DNA of 64,000 bases from contig CAUJNA010000535.1 of NCBI GenBank assembly GCA_963377175.1, forward strand, positions 400,001 to 464,000. The letters are read 5' to 3'. The translations under genes and the position numbers were made by a program. Below are positions 1-11,412 of this stretch, piece after piece (positions within the stretch are counted from its first letter, which is position 1; every line of letters starts with the position of its first letter). Source of the stretch: Effrenium voratum (Eukaryota > Sar > Dinophyceae > Suessiales > Symbiodiniaceae). The notes under the pieces were generated by a model. The model was not told where the DNA came from and ran no database searches. It was given only the letters and a program-made list of their open reading frames with translations.

Positions 1-1170
1 TTAAAGGGAATCTATCACTACTGGACATATTTGCTTTTTTTTGTCCAGGGGTCTTCACCAAATGGAAGGTAAGCAAGCTGAAAAGCAAACCACCAAGCCC
101 AGGCACCGTCATGGCCTTCAGCACAGCGGTGGCCCACCAACGACGCCAGCCCGTGGCAGCTCGGCAAAAAGCTTGGGGTGGGGCGAATTGGGCCGCGGCG
201 GGCCCGAGCCAGGGCGCTTCCGGTGCGTGAGGTTGGCTTCCGAAATAAGATTTGTCGATGAAGATCCTTTGCTTGGTTCCTGGATGAAATTTGAACATAA
301 GAGTAGCTTGCCCAAATTAAGTAATATGGGCAGGGGCTGACGTGGCACAGGATCAAAGCGAGCTAAACCCGTGTTTGTGTGGGGTCAATTCTATCCGAGG
401 TTTTTCAACCTCGCCCATGATGATTTAATTATTGTAGGTCTATGATGTGTGTTTGCTTTAGTTTGGTCGGTCATTTTTTCAATAATTCACACAGACGTGT
501 GAAGAGAACCAAACATAATTGGGCAAAGCGTTTCATTTGCCCACTTCACAAATCATATGAGTTCAATTTTCAGCATGCAATCCAACCATTGGGCCAGTCG
601 GACTTCAGGGAGTGTAACGAATTACCCTCAACAATCATGGAACCTGACATCCGGGTTTTGGAGGAGTCCTTGCAAGCCCCAAAATGTCCTCCCTTGAATC
701 GACTTTGTCTGCCAGCGTTGCTGATAGAGAAATCTTTTTTGGGGCATGAAACGAGCTTAAGCACGACGAACATGTTTTGCCAGAGAGTTCCCTTTAGCTC
801 ACTGTTTAGTACCCTAGTAGTTTGGCCACATCGCTGTTTCTTATTCTGCGCCAGGAGGTTTTGGCCCTGATCTTACTGCTCTTCAGCTTTCTGGTACAGC
901 ATCGGCTCACACACCACTGCAAAGCTCAGGCGCCCCGGGTGCAGGGTTTGGCATTGGACTCTCTGCTTTGTAAATCGAGTTGGATCGGGTCCCTAAAGTA
1001 TTTGGAAGCCTCTTGGAGGATTGCACCAAAAACTGGAATGGGGTGTCAAACAGCCAACACCGCGCCTGAGTCCGTATGCGTTTGTGTGTGTGTGCGCGAG
1101 CGTGCGTGCGCGCCTGCTTGAGTCTGTGTGTCTCTGTGTGGGAATGTTAGTGTTTCTGTTTGTTGTTGCA
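1..1170. other. Host non-coding DNA, no gene recognised
   Basis: Mixed-composition sequence. Open frames are short and overlap on both strands with no family signature. Nothing else supported. Confidence 0.4.
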
Positions 1171-1173
1171 AGT

Positions 1174-1174
1174 T

Positions 1175-1232
<58 letters not shown>

Positions 1233-1252
1233 TGTGTGTGTGTGTGTGTGCG
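1174..1252. repeat. (GT)n microsatellite
   Basis: Nearly pure GT dinucleotide run with one TATG interruption. The long Val/Cys frames across it are artefacts. Confidence 0.95.
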
Positions 1253-1298
1253 TCTATGTTTTGTATTTGTGAGTTTGAGTTCATTTCTGTGCTTGTGG

Positions 1299-1472
1299 TT
1301 GTTTGTTTGCTTTTTTGTTTGTTTGCTTGCTTGCTTGTTTGCTTGTTTGCTTGTTTGTTTGCTTGCTTGTTTGCTTGTGTGTTTGTTTGTTTGTTTGTTT
1401 GTTTGTTTGTTTGTTTGTTTGTTTGTTTTGCTTGCTTGTTTGTTTGCATGCTTGCTTGTTTGTTGGTTTTGT
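1299..1472. repeat. (TTTG/CTTG)n microsatellite
   Basis: Tetranucleotide array of TTTG and CTTG units, including a pure TTTG run around 1382-1425. Confidence 0.95.
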
Positions 1473-1677
1473 GTTTGCCCTGCCCTTCCAGGACCTCGCT
1501 AAGCTAGGTCTTTACCCACGAAACCGTGATAAACCTCGATTACCACAAGCATCTTAATCGAATTTTCTTGGAAGCATTGCTGGCGTGTTTTCCCGGGGTA
1601 TCCAGCGTGATCCTTGCGTAATTCCAGCCTGATTCCAGTGTGATTCCGGCGAAAACGCCAAAGCAGCCACAAACACC

Positions 1678-1772
1678 TTCCGAAACCTCCTCCCCTCCCT
1701 CCCCTTCCCTTCCATTCCCTTCCCTTCCCTCCCCTTCCCTTCCCTCTCTCCCTCCGTCCCTCTCCTGTCTTT
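1678..1772. repeat. Polypyrimidine (CCCTTCC)n tract
   Basis: Almost purely C/T on the plus strand, with irregular CCCTTCC units. Confidence 0.9.
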
Positions 1773-1799
1773 CGGCATGTCTTGTTTTGAGGATACCCT

Positions 1800-4700
1800 T
1801 TTTGGGGTAGCAACAGTTGTGTGGTTCCTTTGTTTAGAGGATGCAGCGTTTGCCTCGGTCAGTCCAGTTGCGAGCCGGTATGGGAGGATTGTCTTTGTGA
1901 ACTTGGTGCTTAAACGGAGGGAAACTAAGAGGAACTAGTACAAGGCGCTGAATAGCTACTCACAATATGTTCCCGGGATTATGACTAAATTTAGCTTGTG
2001 GGTGCCCCAACCTCCCATTCTGAACCATCGCAGCTGCAGCGGAAGCCAAGATGGCTGATATGATATTATGTTTATATCATGTGTGGTAGCTGGAATGACT
2101 GGCCGAGGTTTGGCAACGATTCAGCCAATATGTTGTGGTGTGGTTGGTTAACCTCAAACCACAAACTGAAAGTGCTGCAACATGACATGGGCTTGACTTG
2201 TTTCGCATGCTGGAATCAATGCAGCAATCAATCTGGCGTGATGTTGTCGTTTAAAAAAAACAAAAAAAACAAAACGGTCCATTTGATTGGTTGTAACATT
2301 GTACCCCTGCGGCACACCTCCACCATCAGATTTGTTTCTTTGAAGCTGCGACGCCGCAATGACAGAGAGGGGCAAGTTGGGTCTTAACCAGCTGTGAACG
2401 GGAGCGGACTACTTTGAAGGCAACTTTCAGAAGATGTCTTCAAATTGACAGACAGCCATCAGACTTTGTTCGAGGGATACGGCGGTTGACTCACTCAACG
2501 TCTTGCAGGCAGAGGCGGAGGTTGCAGCTCACCCAGTGCTGCTGGGCCGGGCATCCATGGAGCACAACCAAAAGAAGATCCGTGAGATTTAAGTGCGCGC
2601 CAGCGTTTGGAGCCATTTCCTGGTAGATGCTGAGGTAGGAAGCGGTCCCGACCAAAAGATGACGCGGATCTTATGGTTTTGGATTCTTTACCAGGCTTTG
2701 ACTCAGCATCGAGCGGCAGCCTAATCCAGCCGCGGCATGTGTCAATCTAGCTGCACCCTTTGTTGGTCCGGAGGAACGACAACCTGGCTATGAAACCAAC
2801 ATGAAACCAACCATCCGGATGGGGTCCCTAGTTTTGACACTCCGTTTGAGTCATGTGGACCGCAGGGTCCGTCAAATTATCTCTGTACAGCGGATTCAAT
2901 ATCAGCATTCGACAGAGCTGCCGCAGCGGCTTCAGGTCTGATTGAAGCAAGGAAACGGCAACTCTGCAGAGATTGCGCTGGACTTGAATTTGTGAACCCT
3001 CACACTTTTGCAGGTCTCTTACCAAGAGAGAGAGAGAGGCATGTGCCGAATTGGAGAGCCTCTTGCCAGCAACAGTCTTGGCCACTTTCAAAATGAGAAC
3101 TGCAGATTTAGAAGAAAGAACAGCGATGCCGCGCGTGGGAGCTTTGCCAGAGTTGCGCGGTTGAGTAATGACCATGGAATGTTGCTTGGTGTTTCGAAAA
3201 CAAGGACCCTAGAAACTGTTGATTTCCTGTTGGTGTCCCTTGAGCTAGCATCCAAGGCTTCCCCGTACTTTTAGGACACCCCCGCCACATGCACATGTGC
3301 GTGCGGTTCACGCTGGTTCAGGTATTATACTTCTGTGGGATCTGCGTTTGAGTGACTTGATCCCTGAGGGACGTGAGACCGAGTGAAGCAGCAAGAACAT
3401 CCGGCAGAGCCTCAGAGCCCAAGCTCTTTGTTCTCTTCCTTTCGCAAAGCTTCGCCCTGGCTCGCTGGCCATTGTAAGGCATTGGCCTAGGAATCCGCCC
3501 TGGCTAGAGATGGCTTGTCACTTTGATTGTTTCTTTGTGCGTGTTTGTTTGCTTGTGTGTTGTCTTTCTTGGTTGCTTGTTTGTTTTCTTGCCAGCTTTT
3601 TGTAGCTCCCATGCCCCGAATCCCCGCTTCAGAAGATCCAAGCGAAGCGGACAAAGTCCGCCCACCCGCCCCGTGCTGTGATTCACCTCTGATGGGAGGC
3701 AAACCTCTGTCCCTCCTTGGTACGTGTATGTATGAGTCGGGCAGTATCGCCTGGCTTTCCTTGATGCTCAAATAACCCAACCATAAACTGTGGAAGAGAA
3801 TCTGGCAACTATGGTTGCTTATGGCTTGTGTGTTTTGTTTGTTTAATTCTTCATTTGTTTTTTGTTTAGCTTTTCTTTCTTTATTTATTTGATTCTTTGT
3901 TTTTGTGTATTCTTTGGTTTCCTTCTTTCTTTATTTTTTTTGTTTATTTTTGTTGGTTTCATTCTTTATTTATTTCTTTCTTTCTTTCTTTCTTTCTTTG
4001 TTCCTGCCTTATTTTGTGTTTGTTGTGTTCTGGCGATGTGTATTGGGCGTATCCGGCTCCAGGCGCCGCCGGAGCCCAAAGAACCGTGGCCCCTGCCCGC
4101 TTGGCTCGCGGCTTGCGGGGCGGGTCGCTTGGTTGGCTCGTTCGGCCGGGGGCGATTCGCCACTTTCCGGCACTTGACATTCCGTTTGTTTGTTTTTTTT
4201 TGGGGGGGGGCCTTATGGTCATGATTTTTGGGTGCTGCCCACTAATTTCAAGGTGTTGCCCATAAGATGCTCCAAGCCATAGTCGTTCAGATTCTTCTTC
4301 CTTTCCATACGCAGCGCCAATGACGCCTAGCGTTCTTGAGACAAGCACAATCGTGCCCGGCAGCTCAAAGGCTGCTGCTGTGCATCTCTTTGGGTGTGTG
4401 CCTCGTAGCTAACTACCTGCAGGCACATGGTACTTCGTAGCGAACTACAGCAAGTACCAACAGCAAAAACAGCTATACAGGAGTGCAAAGCACTGACGCT
4501 CACAGCCCGGTCATTGAAACATAGAAAGGCAAGGAAGCTGCAACGCTCGCTTGCCTCGAAGTTGGCGCAAGGCCTAGTCGATGGCTTCAGAGTAGCTACA
4601 CTATCTGTCCCCCGACGCGACTGCCAATTGGTTGCCGTGAGTTTCAATCGTTTTGTTTAAGGACTTGGTTGTGCATGGGTTCTGCCAGGCATTGAACAGG

Positions 4701-4880
4701 ACGGACGTCCCTTTGACCAGCTCAAATCTGGAGAAGTGGATCGTGCTGAAACTCAAACGGTCATCCAGATTCTGGCACCAAGTCTGGCTACTGGACGAGT
4801 TTTGCCAGTCCTTCTTGAGAAAATGGCCGACCAAAACTGGCCAGGAAGATGGGTTGCACCTTAACTAGGCCCCCGAGTAG
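1800..4880. other. Host non-coding DNA with T-rich tract
   Basis: No convincing exon. 3835-4000 is a T-rich stretch with a TTTC tetranucleotide run (about 3970-4000), followed by a GC-rich block (4040-4170) of unknown nature. Confidence 0.4.
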
Positions 4881-4966
4881 TGCCCTTTTACCCCTTTTTT
4901 GGGGGAGGGTTCCCCTATTAAGATAGACTACGGACAAAAGGGTACCCTTATTCTAACCTCTCTACT
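4881..4966 (+). repeat. Dispersed repeat family A, copy 1
   Basis: Contains GGGGGAGGGTTCCCCTA, then TAGACTAC and GGGTACCCTTATTC and CTCTCTACTGGAGGA. Other copies are at 45318-45412, 61805-61880 (partial) and 62622-62664 (3' part). Copies lie just upstream of exon-like sequence at 5010 and 45430. Confidence 0.8.
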
Positions 4967-5009
4967 GGAGGATGTAGTTCAGACTGGAAACCAGTTGAGG
5001 TGAATTTCC

Positions 5010-5171
5010 AGACTTCCAGCCAGGCCACCGGAGCTGGAGGCGGCGCCGCCACCAGAGCCTCCCCCGGAGCCAGCTCCCCCACCAGAACCAGCGCCGCCAC
5101 CGGCGCCTGACAAGGCCTTGGGGACTTTGTCATACATTCAAGGCCATGGCAAGGGGACCTATTGGGGCTGA
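5010..5171 (+). CDS. Exon-like fragment, Pro/Glu/Ala-rich end
   Basis: An open frame with a PPPEPPPEPAPPPEPAPPPA-type tract followed by DKALGTLSYIQGHGKGTYWG and a TGA at 5169-5171. Codon use is GC-rich, unlike the flanks. It looks like a 3' exon of a host gene. No family recognised. Confidence 0.35.
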   Translation, partial: RLPARPPELEAAPPPEPPPEPAPPPEPAPPPAPDKALGTLSYIQGHGKGTYWG

Positions 5172-5455
5172 ATAGTGGCTATGAGTGGCTATTACTTGGT
5201 GACTGTTAGTGGTTATTAGTGAACATCAGTGGCAATTTAGCGACTACTGAGGGCCACATCCCTTTCTGAATCAGTATTGGACTTTGGCCAGCAATGAAAT
5301 GAGGCAGAAAGGACGGTAGCCACACCTTGCCTTGTGGTTTCCCGGAGATGGCACACGGCTTACCATCCACTTCACTTCTCTGGTTTAGGAATTTACGCCC
5401 GGGTTCCTAGAAGCCCAATGGGAAGGACCCCGTAACGTCAATTGAGGCTGAGGTC

Positions 5456-5500
5456 ACTTGGCTGTGGGTCAAAACCCTGTACCCCTGGTGAACATCAAGA
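5456..5500 (-). repeat. Dispersed repeat family B, inverted partial copy
   Basis: GGGTCAAAACCCTGTACCCC and GTGAACATC match the reverse complement of the 3' end of the family B copies at 7014-7144 and 50284-50418. Confidence 0.6.
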
Positions 5501-6529
5501 TAGGTGGCAAATGGATGTTCATCCACCCCAAAATGGAGCCAGAGGTTCTGCCCCATGGCCACTTCTGTCACAAGTACACGCCTTTTCCAGCTGCGTTCCT
5601 TTGCGGCAGTCGTGGCACTGAGAAGAACGGAGGTGAGAGCGGAGTTCGACCAAGTTGGACCGACCTTGGCCATGACCTGATCTTTGCCAGGCTGTCTTTC
5701 GAAACTACTTATTAGAAAAACCAGCCCGCGCGCCCCCACCGGGAGAATTTAGGATTTCGTTTGAGATGTTCAATGTATATCAAGCGATTTCCACAACGCA
5801 TTCTGCGCACTGGGCGCATGTGTGGCGCCGTTTCCGTGACTCGCTAGGCGCCTCCGCCTCCCAAGAGCGAGTGCGAAGGCTCGGGGGAGTGCGTCGACCA
5901 CCTCCAACTCGGTTCTCCGGTCCAGGTCCTCAAGTTTGCGCCAGTCCCAGGCAGCAGGCGGTCGATGGACTTGCCACGCCCCTCTTTTGGCACCTGGTTG
6001 TAGTATGTGTAGAAGTTTTGGCTGGATCTTGGGTCAGCGTTGCGCTCGTGTGCCGAGAGTTGCACGCCAGCCCACTAGAGCTAGTGCTGTTCTTGTTTTT
6101 AACCGACCGGTGCGGCGCGAATGAGCCCGTCAGTCAGGCTGCAAGATGCCTTTGGTCAACTCCTCCTCCTCCTCGAGCTCCTCCTCACTTTGTGTGCCCT
6201 GCAGGAGCCGAGAATGAGAGCTTGCAGTGTCCAGCCTAGGTCTGATAGAACTCTCCCAGTACGAGCTTGTTGGAGATGGTCCACTCGTTTTTGGGGTCTT
6301 CCCTTGCCACGAAAATCAGACAAGTCCTGTCTTTGGGCGGCTCGTAAGGCACGGGCGGCGGAGTACGGAAGTCTGCTGCGAGCGATTTTGCAGCGCAAAC
6401 TGAGGTGGGGCTGTATAAAACTCCTCCAATTGCAGTTTAGTCGGGGTGGGACTTTTTGGTGGTGAGGTGTCCCAACAACAACCCTTTAAAGATGAGGAGG
6501 AACAAACAAGCGCTAACGTTTTGTAGCAA

Positions 6530-6800
6530 CTAGAGTTGCAATCCGCAGCTGGGGCTCCAGCAGTGTACTTTGTTTACTACACTTGTACTGCAGAGTTGTG
6601 GTTTTCAGGCGGTGCGGAAGTGTAATTTGTTTGCTATACACTTGTACTGAAAAGGTGTGATTTTTGAGCTGGAGCTGCGGAGTTGTAATTTGTTTTCTAC
6701 AGTTGTGCTGAAAGTTATGAGAACGAGCTGGAGCTGAGCGAGCTGGTGATGCAGAAGTGCACTCGCGTACTTTACTTGTGCTGCAAAGTTTCGATTCTCG
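6530..6800. repeat. Diverged ~70-bp tandem repeat
   Basis: Three to four units containing GAGCTGGAGCTG, AGTTGTAATTTGTTT and CTACACTTGTACTG. Related sequence is at about 62865-62990. Confidence 0.75.
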
Positions 6801-7013
6801 AGTTTGATTTCTTAACACAAATAAAACAAGGTAAAACAACAAGGGGGCAAACCGACAAAATCAAACAAGCAGTAGAGAAAGGATGGAGGTTTTATACATG
6901 CTCAGGTGTGGAAAATCCAAACCCGACACAGGAAGCCGTTGGCCAATGATTCAACGCCTCCTGCAGGCCCACCTTCAACTCCGGTGGAAGTGGGTTTCGC
7001 CAGATACTCATTT

Positions 7014-7144
7014 GGCTGTGGTTGTCAAAACCGATGGGATCCCATTTTGGTTGGTAGGTGAACTCACCACCCATTTTAGAACCTATTTTAGTTGGGATTG
7101 GGATGTTCACTGGGGGGTACGGGATTTTGACCCATGGCCATTTG
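7014..7144 (+). repeat. Dispersed repeat family B, copy 1
   Basis: Starts near GGCTGTGGTTGTCAAAACC, contains GGGATCCCATTTTGGTTGGT and GGGATTGGGATGTTCACTGG, and ends GGGATTTTGACCCATGG. The ends are short inverted repeats (GTCAAAACC / GGGATTTTGAC). A near-identical copy is at 50284-50418. Confidence 0.85.
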
Positions 7145-7149
7145 TTTGC

Positions 7150-9130
7150 CGTCGGTTGGCCCGGGCCGCGCGAGGTTCAAAAGTAGCAATCCTTGGCTTC
7201 CGCCCAAGAAGCTTATTTGCTGGAGCACGCTTAAGGCGGGCGGGGTTCAGTGCGGCTCACCTACGGTATTCTTTACCGTTAGCACAGGTATTCACAGCCA
7301 CATGAGCCACAATCACCACAGTCAAAACCTGGGTTAACTTGTAACGGACAGTCCCACCGGTGCAGCCGCCCTGTGATTCGTTGCAGAATTGGTTTTGGGT
7401 AGACTCTTTAAATGCCATCTTTCAATGGTCGTCATGGGGCGGCTTGTTGGAATCCTAAGCCAGTATGTGTCCATTAAGTACCCACGCCCCTCCCGTTTGA
7501 ATAAGGCATAGCATGCGTTAGTTGATCCTACGGGTTGCATTCACGTCACGCGTCAACTCGCTGAAACCCTTGCCCACCTATAGGATATTCACTGAATCGC
7601 TGCAAACCTTGCCAAATCGTTCTTCAAGCACTTCCAGGGTTCTGCTGGCCCAACACACACACAGGCAATTACTTTTTCCGGAGTCTTGGATTTTGCAAAT
7701 TGATTGCTCCTATCTTCAAAGTGTCGGATTCTTCTTGGAGCCTCCCACTTGCCACGATACTTGTAGCTGGCAACCAGGCATCACCATTTTGTACACCGTC
7801 GGGCAGAAAAGCATGGTTGGCTACATCATCTTAGTGACGGAAGCGCTGGTTAAGCTTGGCAGGCTGGTGCTCCTAACATCATTAGCCTGCCGGTGATGCC
7901 CTACGTGGAGTACAGGAGATGCTTGGGCTTGAGTAACAGAAAAGAGCCCTAAGCGTGGGTCTCCCAATAGAGGATTCCCCAAAGTGAGTTATTTCCTTTG
8001 AATTCCCTTCAGAGTACTCCAAAGAGGCTGCTCCCGACACAGACATGCCGGTTCCTTGTTGATGTCTCTATAGAAAAAAGAACAAAACCACTCTCAAATC
8101 AAGCAACATAGGGCCCGCTTGGCAAAGATGTAGACTTCCATTGTAAGATGGTTTGCCCTACTCCCAAAGCGACTACCCCCCCACTTATATGAAGGGTTGT
8201 ATGCTGGTATATGCCCCTTTTCTCTTGGAGTTAGTTTGGGGAGTGCGGAAATCTTAGATCCATGGTGTCCCTCAGGTGTGGCTAAGGGGTGTGCAGCTCC
8301 ACTCTTTGAATCTGCCAGGACTGGCAGATTGATGCCCGACCATGTGCTGGAGGCAAGCAAATCGACTTTGAGCGGTTTTTGAGGGTGAGATGTTTGGAGA
8401 CATGTCACAGAAGTGATCAAGAGATGGGTTGCAAAAGAACAACACCTTTGGATGAAGACTGTCAAAGCCGGGTTGTGTGCTTCCGTCTGAAGGCCGACCA
8501 ACATTGTGTCAGCCTCTTTTGCTACACTGGTGCTTCTGTGCCTTGTAGTGAAATGGGGTGGGTCTCAACCAGGATTGGTGGTTTGAACGACCCAAGGGAA
8601 GTGCGCGATTCAGTCCCAAACATGGACAATGCCTGGCCAACCAGGCATTGGAGATCAAACATGTGGGACCACAGATTTGTGGGACATCCACAGCCAGCTA
8701 TCAGGGCAACAGCCAAAGTTGCGCCACCTGCGTTGCTGTGCTTCTGTTAAAGCCACTGTACACATATTCATTTGGGTTTCGCTGCACGCACGCTGGCTCA
8801 CGGCTTCCCTTCAAAGGAGGACATATGTTTCCATCTTGGCACCATTCCTTCCAGGGGCTATGGTCTAGCAGAATTCGATTTGGGTTACAGCTTCAACCTA
8901 GTGCTTTCCGGCAACTTCTAACTTCTGGGTTGGCCCAAAGGGGGCAATCGCCCGGGGCCAAAGGGGGCATGATTCAGCTCGGTTTCCCCAAGCTTGAGGT
9001 TCCCTCGAGATTGTTCAGAGTATTTTTTCTTTACAGGGGACGACTGCTTAGATTTCCCTATATTTGTTTGATTTCCAAGAGATCCTGGGCTCGTTCCCAG
9101 CAAACCCTTCTTTCAAATTCCTTTCGGGGA
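7150..9130. other. Host non-coding DNA, no gene recognised
   Basis: Open frames up to 259 codons exist (8558-9337), but their content is not conserved-looking. Only the 3' part near 9138-9330 resembles an exon. Confidence 0.35.
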
Positions 9131-9137
9131 TTGTTCC

Positions 9138-9335
9138 TTGCAGCGGACGCGCAATCCGCTTGGAAGATTTCGCCAGGTGCGGTGCCTGCGAGTGGACGCG
9201 CCGGAGTGGCGCTACGAGCTGGTGCACAGCTGGCGCGCGCCTCGGAGCGTTCCTCGTTGGGGAGCCTCGTGTCTGGGGACGGCCGGAGGGATGGCGCCGG
9301 GGGAAATGGAGGTGTGGGTGTTTCTTTTTCAGGGT
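9138..9335 (+). CDS. Exon-like fragment next to the insertion
   Basis: GC-rich open frame including RCLRVDAPEWRYELVHSW and ending before a GTAAGCC donor-like site at about 9334. It may be a host exon. The element begins about 270 bp downstream, so the virus may lie in an intron. No family recognised. Confidence 0.3.
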
Positions 9336-9607
9336 AAGCCAGAGTGGTCACCCAAACACCCTGTCATCACTCCCAGGGTTCCCCCAACTCACTTCTGGTT
9401 ATCCCAACTCATCGTGGTTCCCCCAACTCACTTTCTCATTCCCCGAGTTCCCGGACTTTGAACTTTATGGAAGACCCATTCTTAGTGGTAAACGAGAAGC
9501 TTGGACTTTTTTTGGCCAGACCACTCGGCCAGCGAGATGTTCAGATTCGGCTAAAGTTAAACCAGCAATTTGGGAGTTCCCCGAGTTTGAGACCATGCGT
9601 ATGGGGG

Positions 9608-9656
9608 AAAAATAGTAAAAGGAGAATTCAAAGAATTATTCTTTCTACTATTTTTT
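9608..9656. repeat. Terminal palindrome, left end
   Basis: The first ~49 bp form an imperfect hairpin: an arm starting AAAAATAGTAAAAG and ending GAATTC, a 3-nt spacer, then GAATT running out to CTACTATTTTT. It has several mismatches and one indel. The right end has a much better version of the same structure. Confidence 0.8.
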
Positions 9657-10050
9657 CTCCAACAGCAACACAACAAACAGAAAACAAAATCCAGAACAAC
9701 AAGCAAACAAAATAAATAATCACAACCAACAACAAAAATATTTAATCACAGCATACAACATTAAATAATTCAAACAAGCATACCAACAAAACAGCAACAC
9801 TCTAAATCATCAAAGAACCCAAACTCAAAAACACACATCAACAAAAAACAAAGCAACATACCAACAAAAAATATCATAAGAGTATCAAACAAAACAAAAA
9901 CAAACAGCCAAAGCACGAAAAAATTGAAGAAGCATGCCAAGTCTAAACACCGCACTTTGAAAGAGATAAGCAAATTATAATAATTCAATCTTTACAAACG
10001 ATAAATATATTACAATTATAACATATAATATTTTACATGTGATAATCATA
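9608..10050 (+). repeat. Left terminal inverted repeat
   Basis: This matches the reverse complement of 31945-32395 almost continuously, with scattered substitutions and small indels. The plus strand is strikingly rich in A and C with few G or T, for example many AACAAACA-type runs. The similarity ends near an AT-rich hairpin at about 10010-10050. Inverted repeats of this length are typical of Polintons, where they act as ends for protein-primed replication and integration. That role is known for the family and not shown here. Confidence 0.93.
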
Positions 10051-10056
10051 GTATGA

Positions 10057-10254
10057 TTATAATTTCAGTACAGGATAATAATTTAATTGATTTGTCTTAC
10101 TTCTTTCATACATCATTTTAAAAATAATATTAATATCTCTCAATGTATTTTGAACATTAAAATTTTTACTTTCAATAAATAATTTGATATTTTCTTTAAC
10201 ATCTTCTCCTTTCTCTTGACTATAACACAACATCCTTAATATATCATCAATCAT
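10057..10254 (-). CDS. Small protein, possible downstream half of a split gene
   Basis: A 65-residue charged, AT-rich-coded protein with no recognised domain. Its ATG overlaps the stop of the preceding gene (10251-10580) in an ATGA arrangement. The longer paralogue at 10718-11368 is one continuous protein of 216 residues. The pair 10251-10580 plus 10057-10254 together approach that length, so this ORF may be the frameshifted C-terminal part of a single ancestral gene. Whether it is translated separately is unknown. Confidence 0.5.
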   Translation of the reverse strand: MIDDILRMLCYSQEKGEDVKENIKLFIESKNFNVQNTLRDINIIFKMMYERSKTNQLNYYPVLKL

Positions 10255-10580
10255 ACCATATTTTTCTTAGGGATTTTAAGAAACTGTTTAATATAATCGT
10301 AAGGTGGTATTTTATTTACAGTTAGAAATATTAAAATCTCATCTTCTACATTTCTATTATGTCTCCCTTTTATTCTCAACAGACATTTGATTAAAACTTG
10401 ATTATCTCTCCATTCCTGACAAATTTTACATTCATCTTCTTCATCCATTGAATAATTAATAATATTATTCAATATTTTATTAGGTAAATTTAATTTATAC
10501 AATTCCATATTTTCTTTTTTGAAGTGACAACAATCATAGCATTTTTTATTGATATAATTATTGATTTTATCACCGTTCAT
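10251..10580 (-). CDS. Zinc-binding protein, paralogue of the 10718-11368 product
   Basis: 109 residues. The N-terminal part carries a CxxCC cluster (C14, C17, C18), then KK, LYxL, LPxxI and a second CxxC followed within a few residues by RD. The same order of motifs is seen in the neighbouring 216-residue protein, so the two genes are tandem paralogues. The paired cysteines suggest a structural zinc site. The upstream region has the early-type promoter (CTTAAAGAAAT core plus TATA-like stretch), shared with the polymerase, which suggests a role early in infection or in replication. No family could be named. Confidence 0.7.
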   Translation of the reverse strand: MNGDKINNYINKKCYDCCHFKKENMELYKLNLPNKILNNIINYSMDEEDECKICQEWRDNQVLIKCLLRIKGRHNRNVEDEILIFLTVNKIPPYDYIKQFLKIPKKNMV

Positions 10581-10588
10581 TTTCCTCT

Positions 10589-10624
10589 TATTATATTAAG
10601 GCACTATTTCTTTAAGTCATTTTT
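10589..10624 (-). promoter_or_regulatory. Early-type promoter
   Basis: On the minus strand, CTTAAAGAAAT (10606-10616) is followed by a TATA-like stretch (about 10589-10599) and then the ATG at 10580. The same arrangement precedes 11368, 15228, 16661 and both GIY-YIG genes. Confidence 0.65.
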
Positions 10625-10654
10625 AAGGCATTAATACAAATTAAGAAACTAACC

Positions 10655-10715
10655 ATAAGTATAGTATAATTATAGCATATAATATTTTACATGTTATTAT
10701 TATAGTATGATTAAT
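10655..10715. repeat. AT-rich hairpin repeat between genes
   Basis: Contains CATATAATATTTTACATG with flanking AT-rich arms, nearly the same as at about 10010-10060. Both copies lie just 3' of leftward genes (stops at 10718 and 10057), so they may mark transcript 3' ends. A related perfect hairpin is at 31944-31981. Confidence 0.55.
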
Positions 10716-10717
10716 AA

Positions 10718-11368
10718 TTATGGGTTACATTTATAGTCAGGAAAAATGTCTTCAAATATGTAATCTACATATCTATCAATATCGCCAATGTCTATATATT
10801 TGATATTGTCTTTTCCTATTATTGAATAAATATATTCCCAGAAAAACAAATTAACTAGTAGCCATACTTGATATTTAGTGTTGTAGTAAGACCATACATG
10901 ATATTTAGTTATTCTAAATTCATTCAAGACCTCGTTTATTTTATCTTTACTTAATAAATGCCAATCAATCGCATCAAACATGCCTCGATTTTTTTTAACA
11001 AATGCTTTATATGGTTTAATTGCGCTTGTCCCTCCAAACCTTTTAATCAAATCTTTATTATTGAAGAACTCATCAATTTCTTTTTCAAATGACTCTCTAT
11101 CAATTTTATGACAAAAATATACAGGAAATCTTTTGTGATATTTCATAAAGAATTTCAATTTTAATTGAAACTTTGTATATCCCTTATCCTTATATTCTTC
11201 AACAAACAACTTGTCAAGGTCTCTTGTTATACAGCATTGATTACAATATGCATCATATTCACTTATTTTATTACACAGATTAGCAGGTAATAAGTTATAC
11301 AATGTAAAATTAATATCATTCTTTTTATTATTACAACATTCACACTTACTATAATTAAACAGTGTCAT
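10718..11368 (-). CDS. Zinc-cluster protein of unknown function
   Basis: 216 residues. The N-terminus has C9, C11-C12, a KK pair, LYNLLP, NKI and a CxxCC cluster followed by TRD, mirroring the neighbouring 10251-10580 gene. The C-terminal ~150 residues are rich in aromatic and charged residues and are not recognised. Its promoter motif overlaps the stop codon of the polymerase gene, showing tight packing. The early-type promoter and the position next to PolB point to a replication-phase role, by inference only. Confidence 0.72.
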   Translation of the reverse strand: MTLFNYSKCECCNNKKNDINFTLYNLLPANLCNKISEYDAYCNQCCITRDLDKLFVEEYKDKGYTKFQLKLKFFMKYHKRFPVYFCHKIDRESFEKEIDEFFNNKDLIKRFGGTSAIKPYKAFVKKNRGMFDAIDWHLLSKDKINEVLNEFRITKYHVWSYYNTKYQVWLLVNLFFWEYIYSIIGKDNIKYIDIGDIDRYVDYIFEDIFPDYKCNP

Positions 11369-11380
11369 TTTTCCTCTTAA

Positions 11381-11412
11381 TATATTAAGTCAATATTTCT
11401 TTAAGTCGTTTT
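11381..11412 (-). promoter_or_regulatory. Early-type promoter overlapping the PolB stop codon
   Basis: The minus-strand core CTTAAAGAAAT spans 11395-11405 and includes the TAA stop of the polymerase gene (11401-11403). TATATTAAG follows before the ATG at 11368. Confidence 0.65.

Noticed and set aside
1021..1557. Several long Cys/Val/Leu frames on the plus strand and a Lys/Gln/Thr frame on the minus strand
   Set aside because: They translate GT and TTTG microsatellites; there is no protein-like complexity.
9770..9988. 72-codon hydrophobic frame on the minus strand in the left inverted repeat
   Set aside because: The matching frame in the right repeat is interrupted by a stop, and the composition follows from the A/C-rich repeat.
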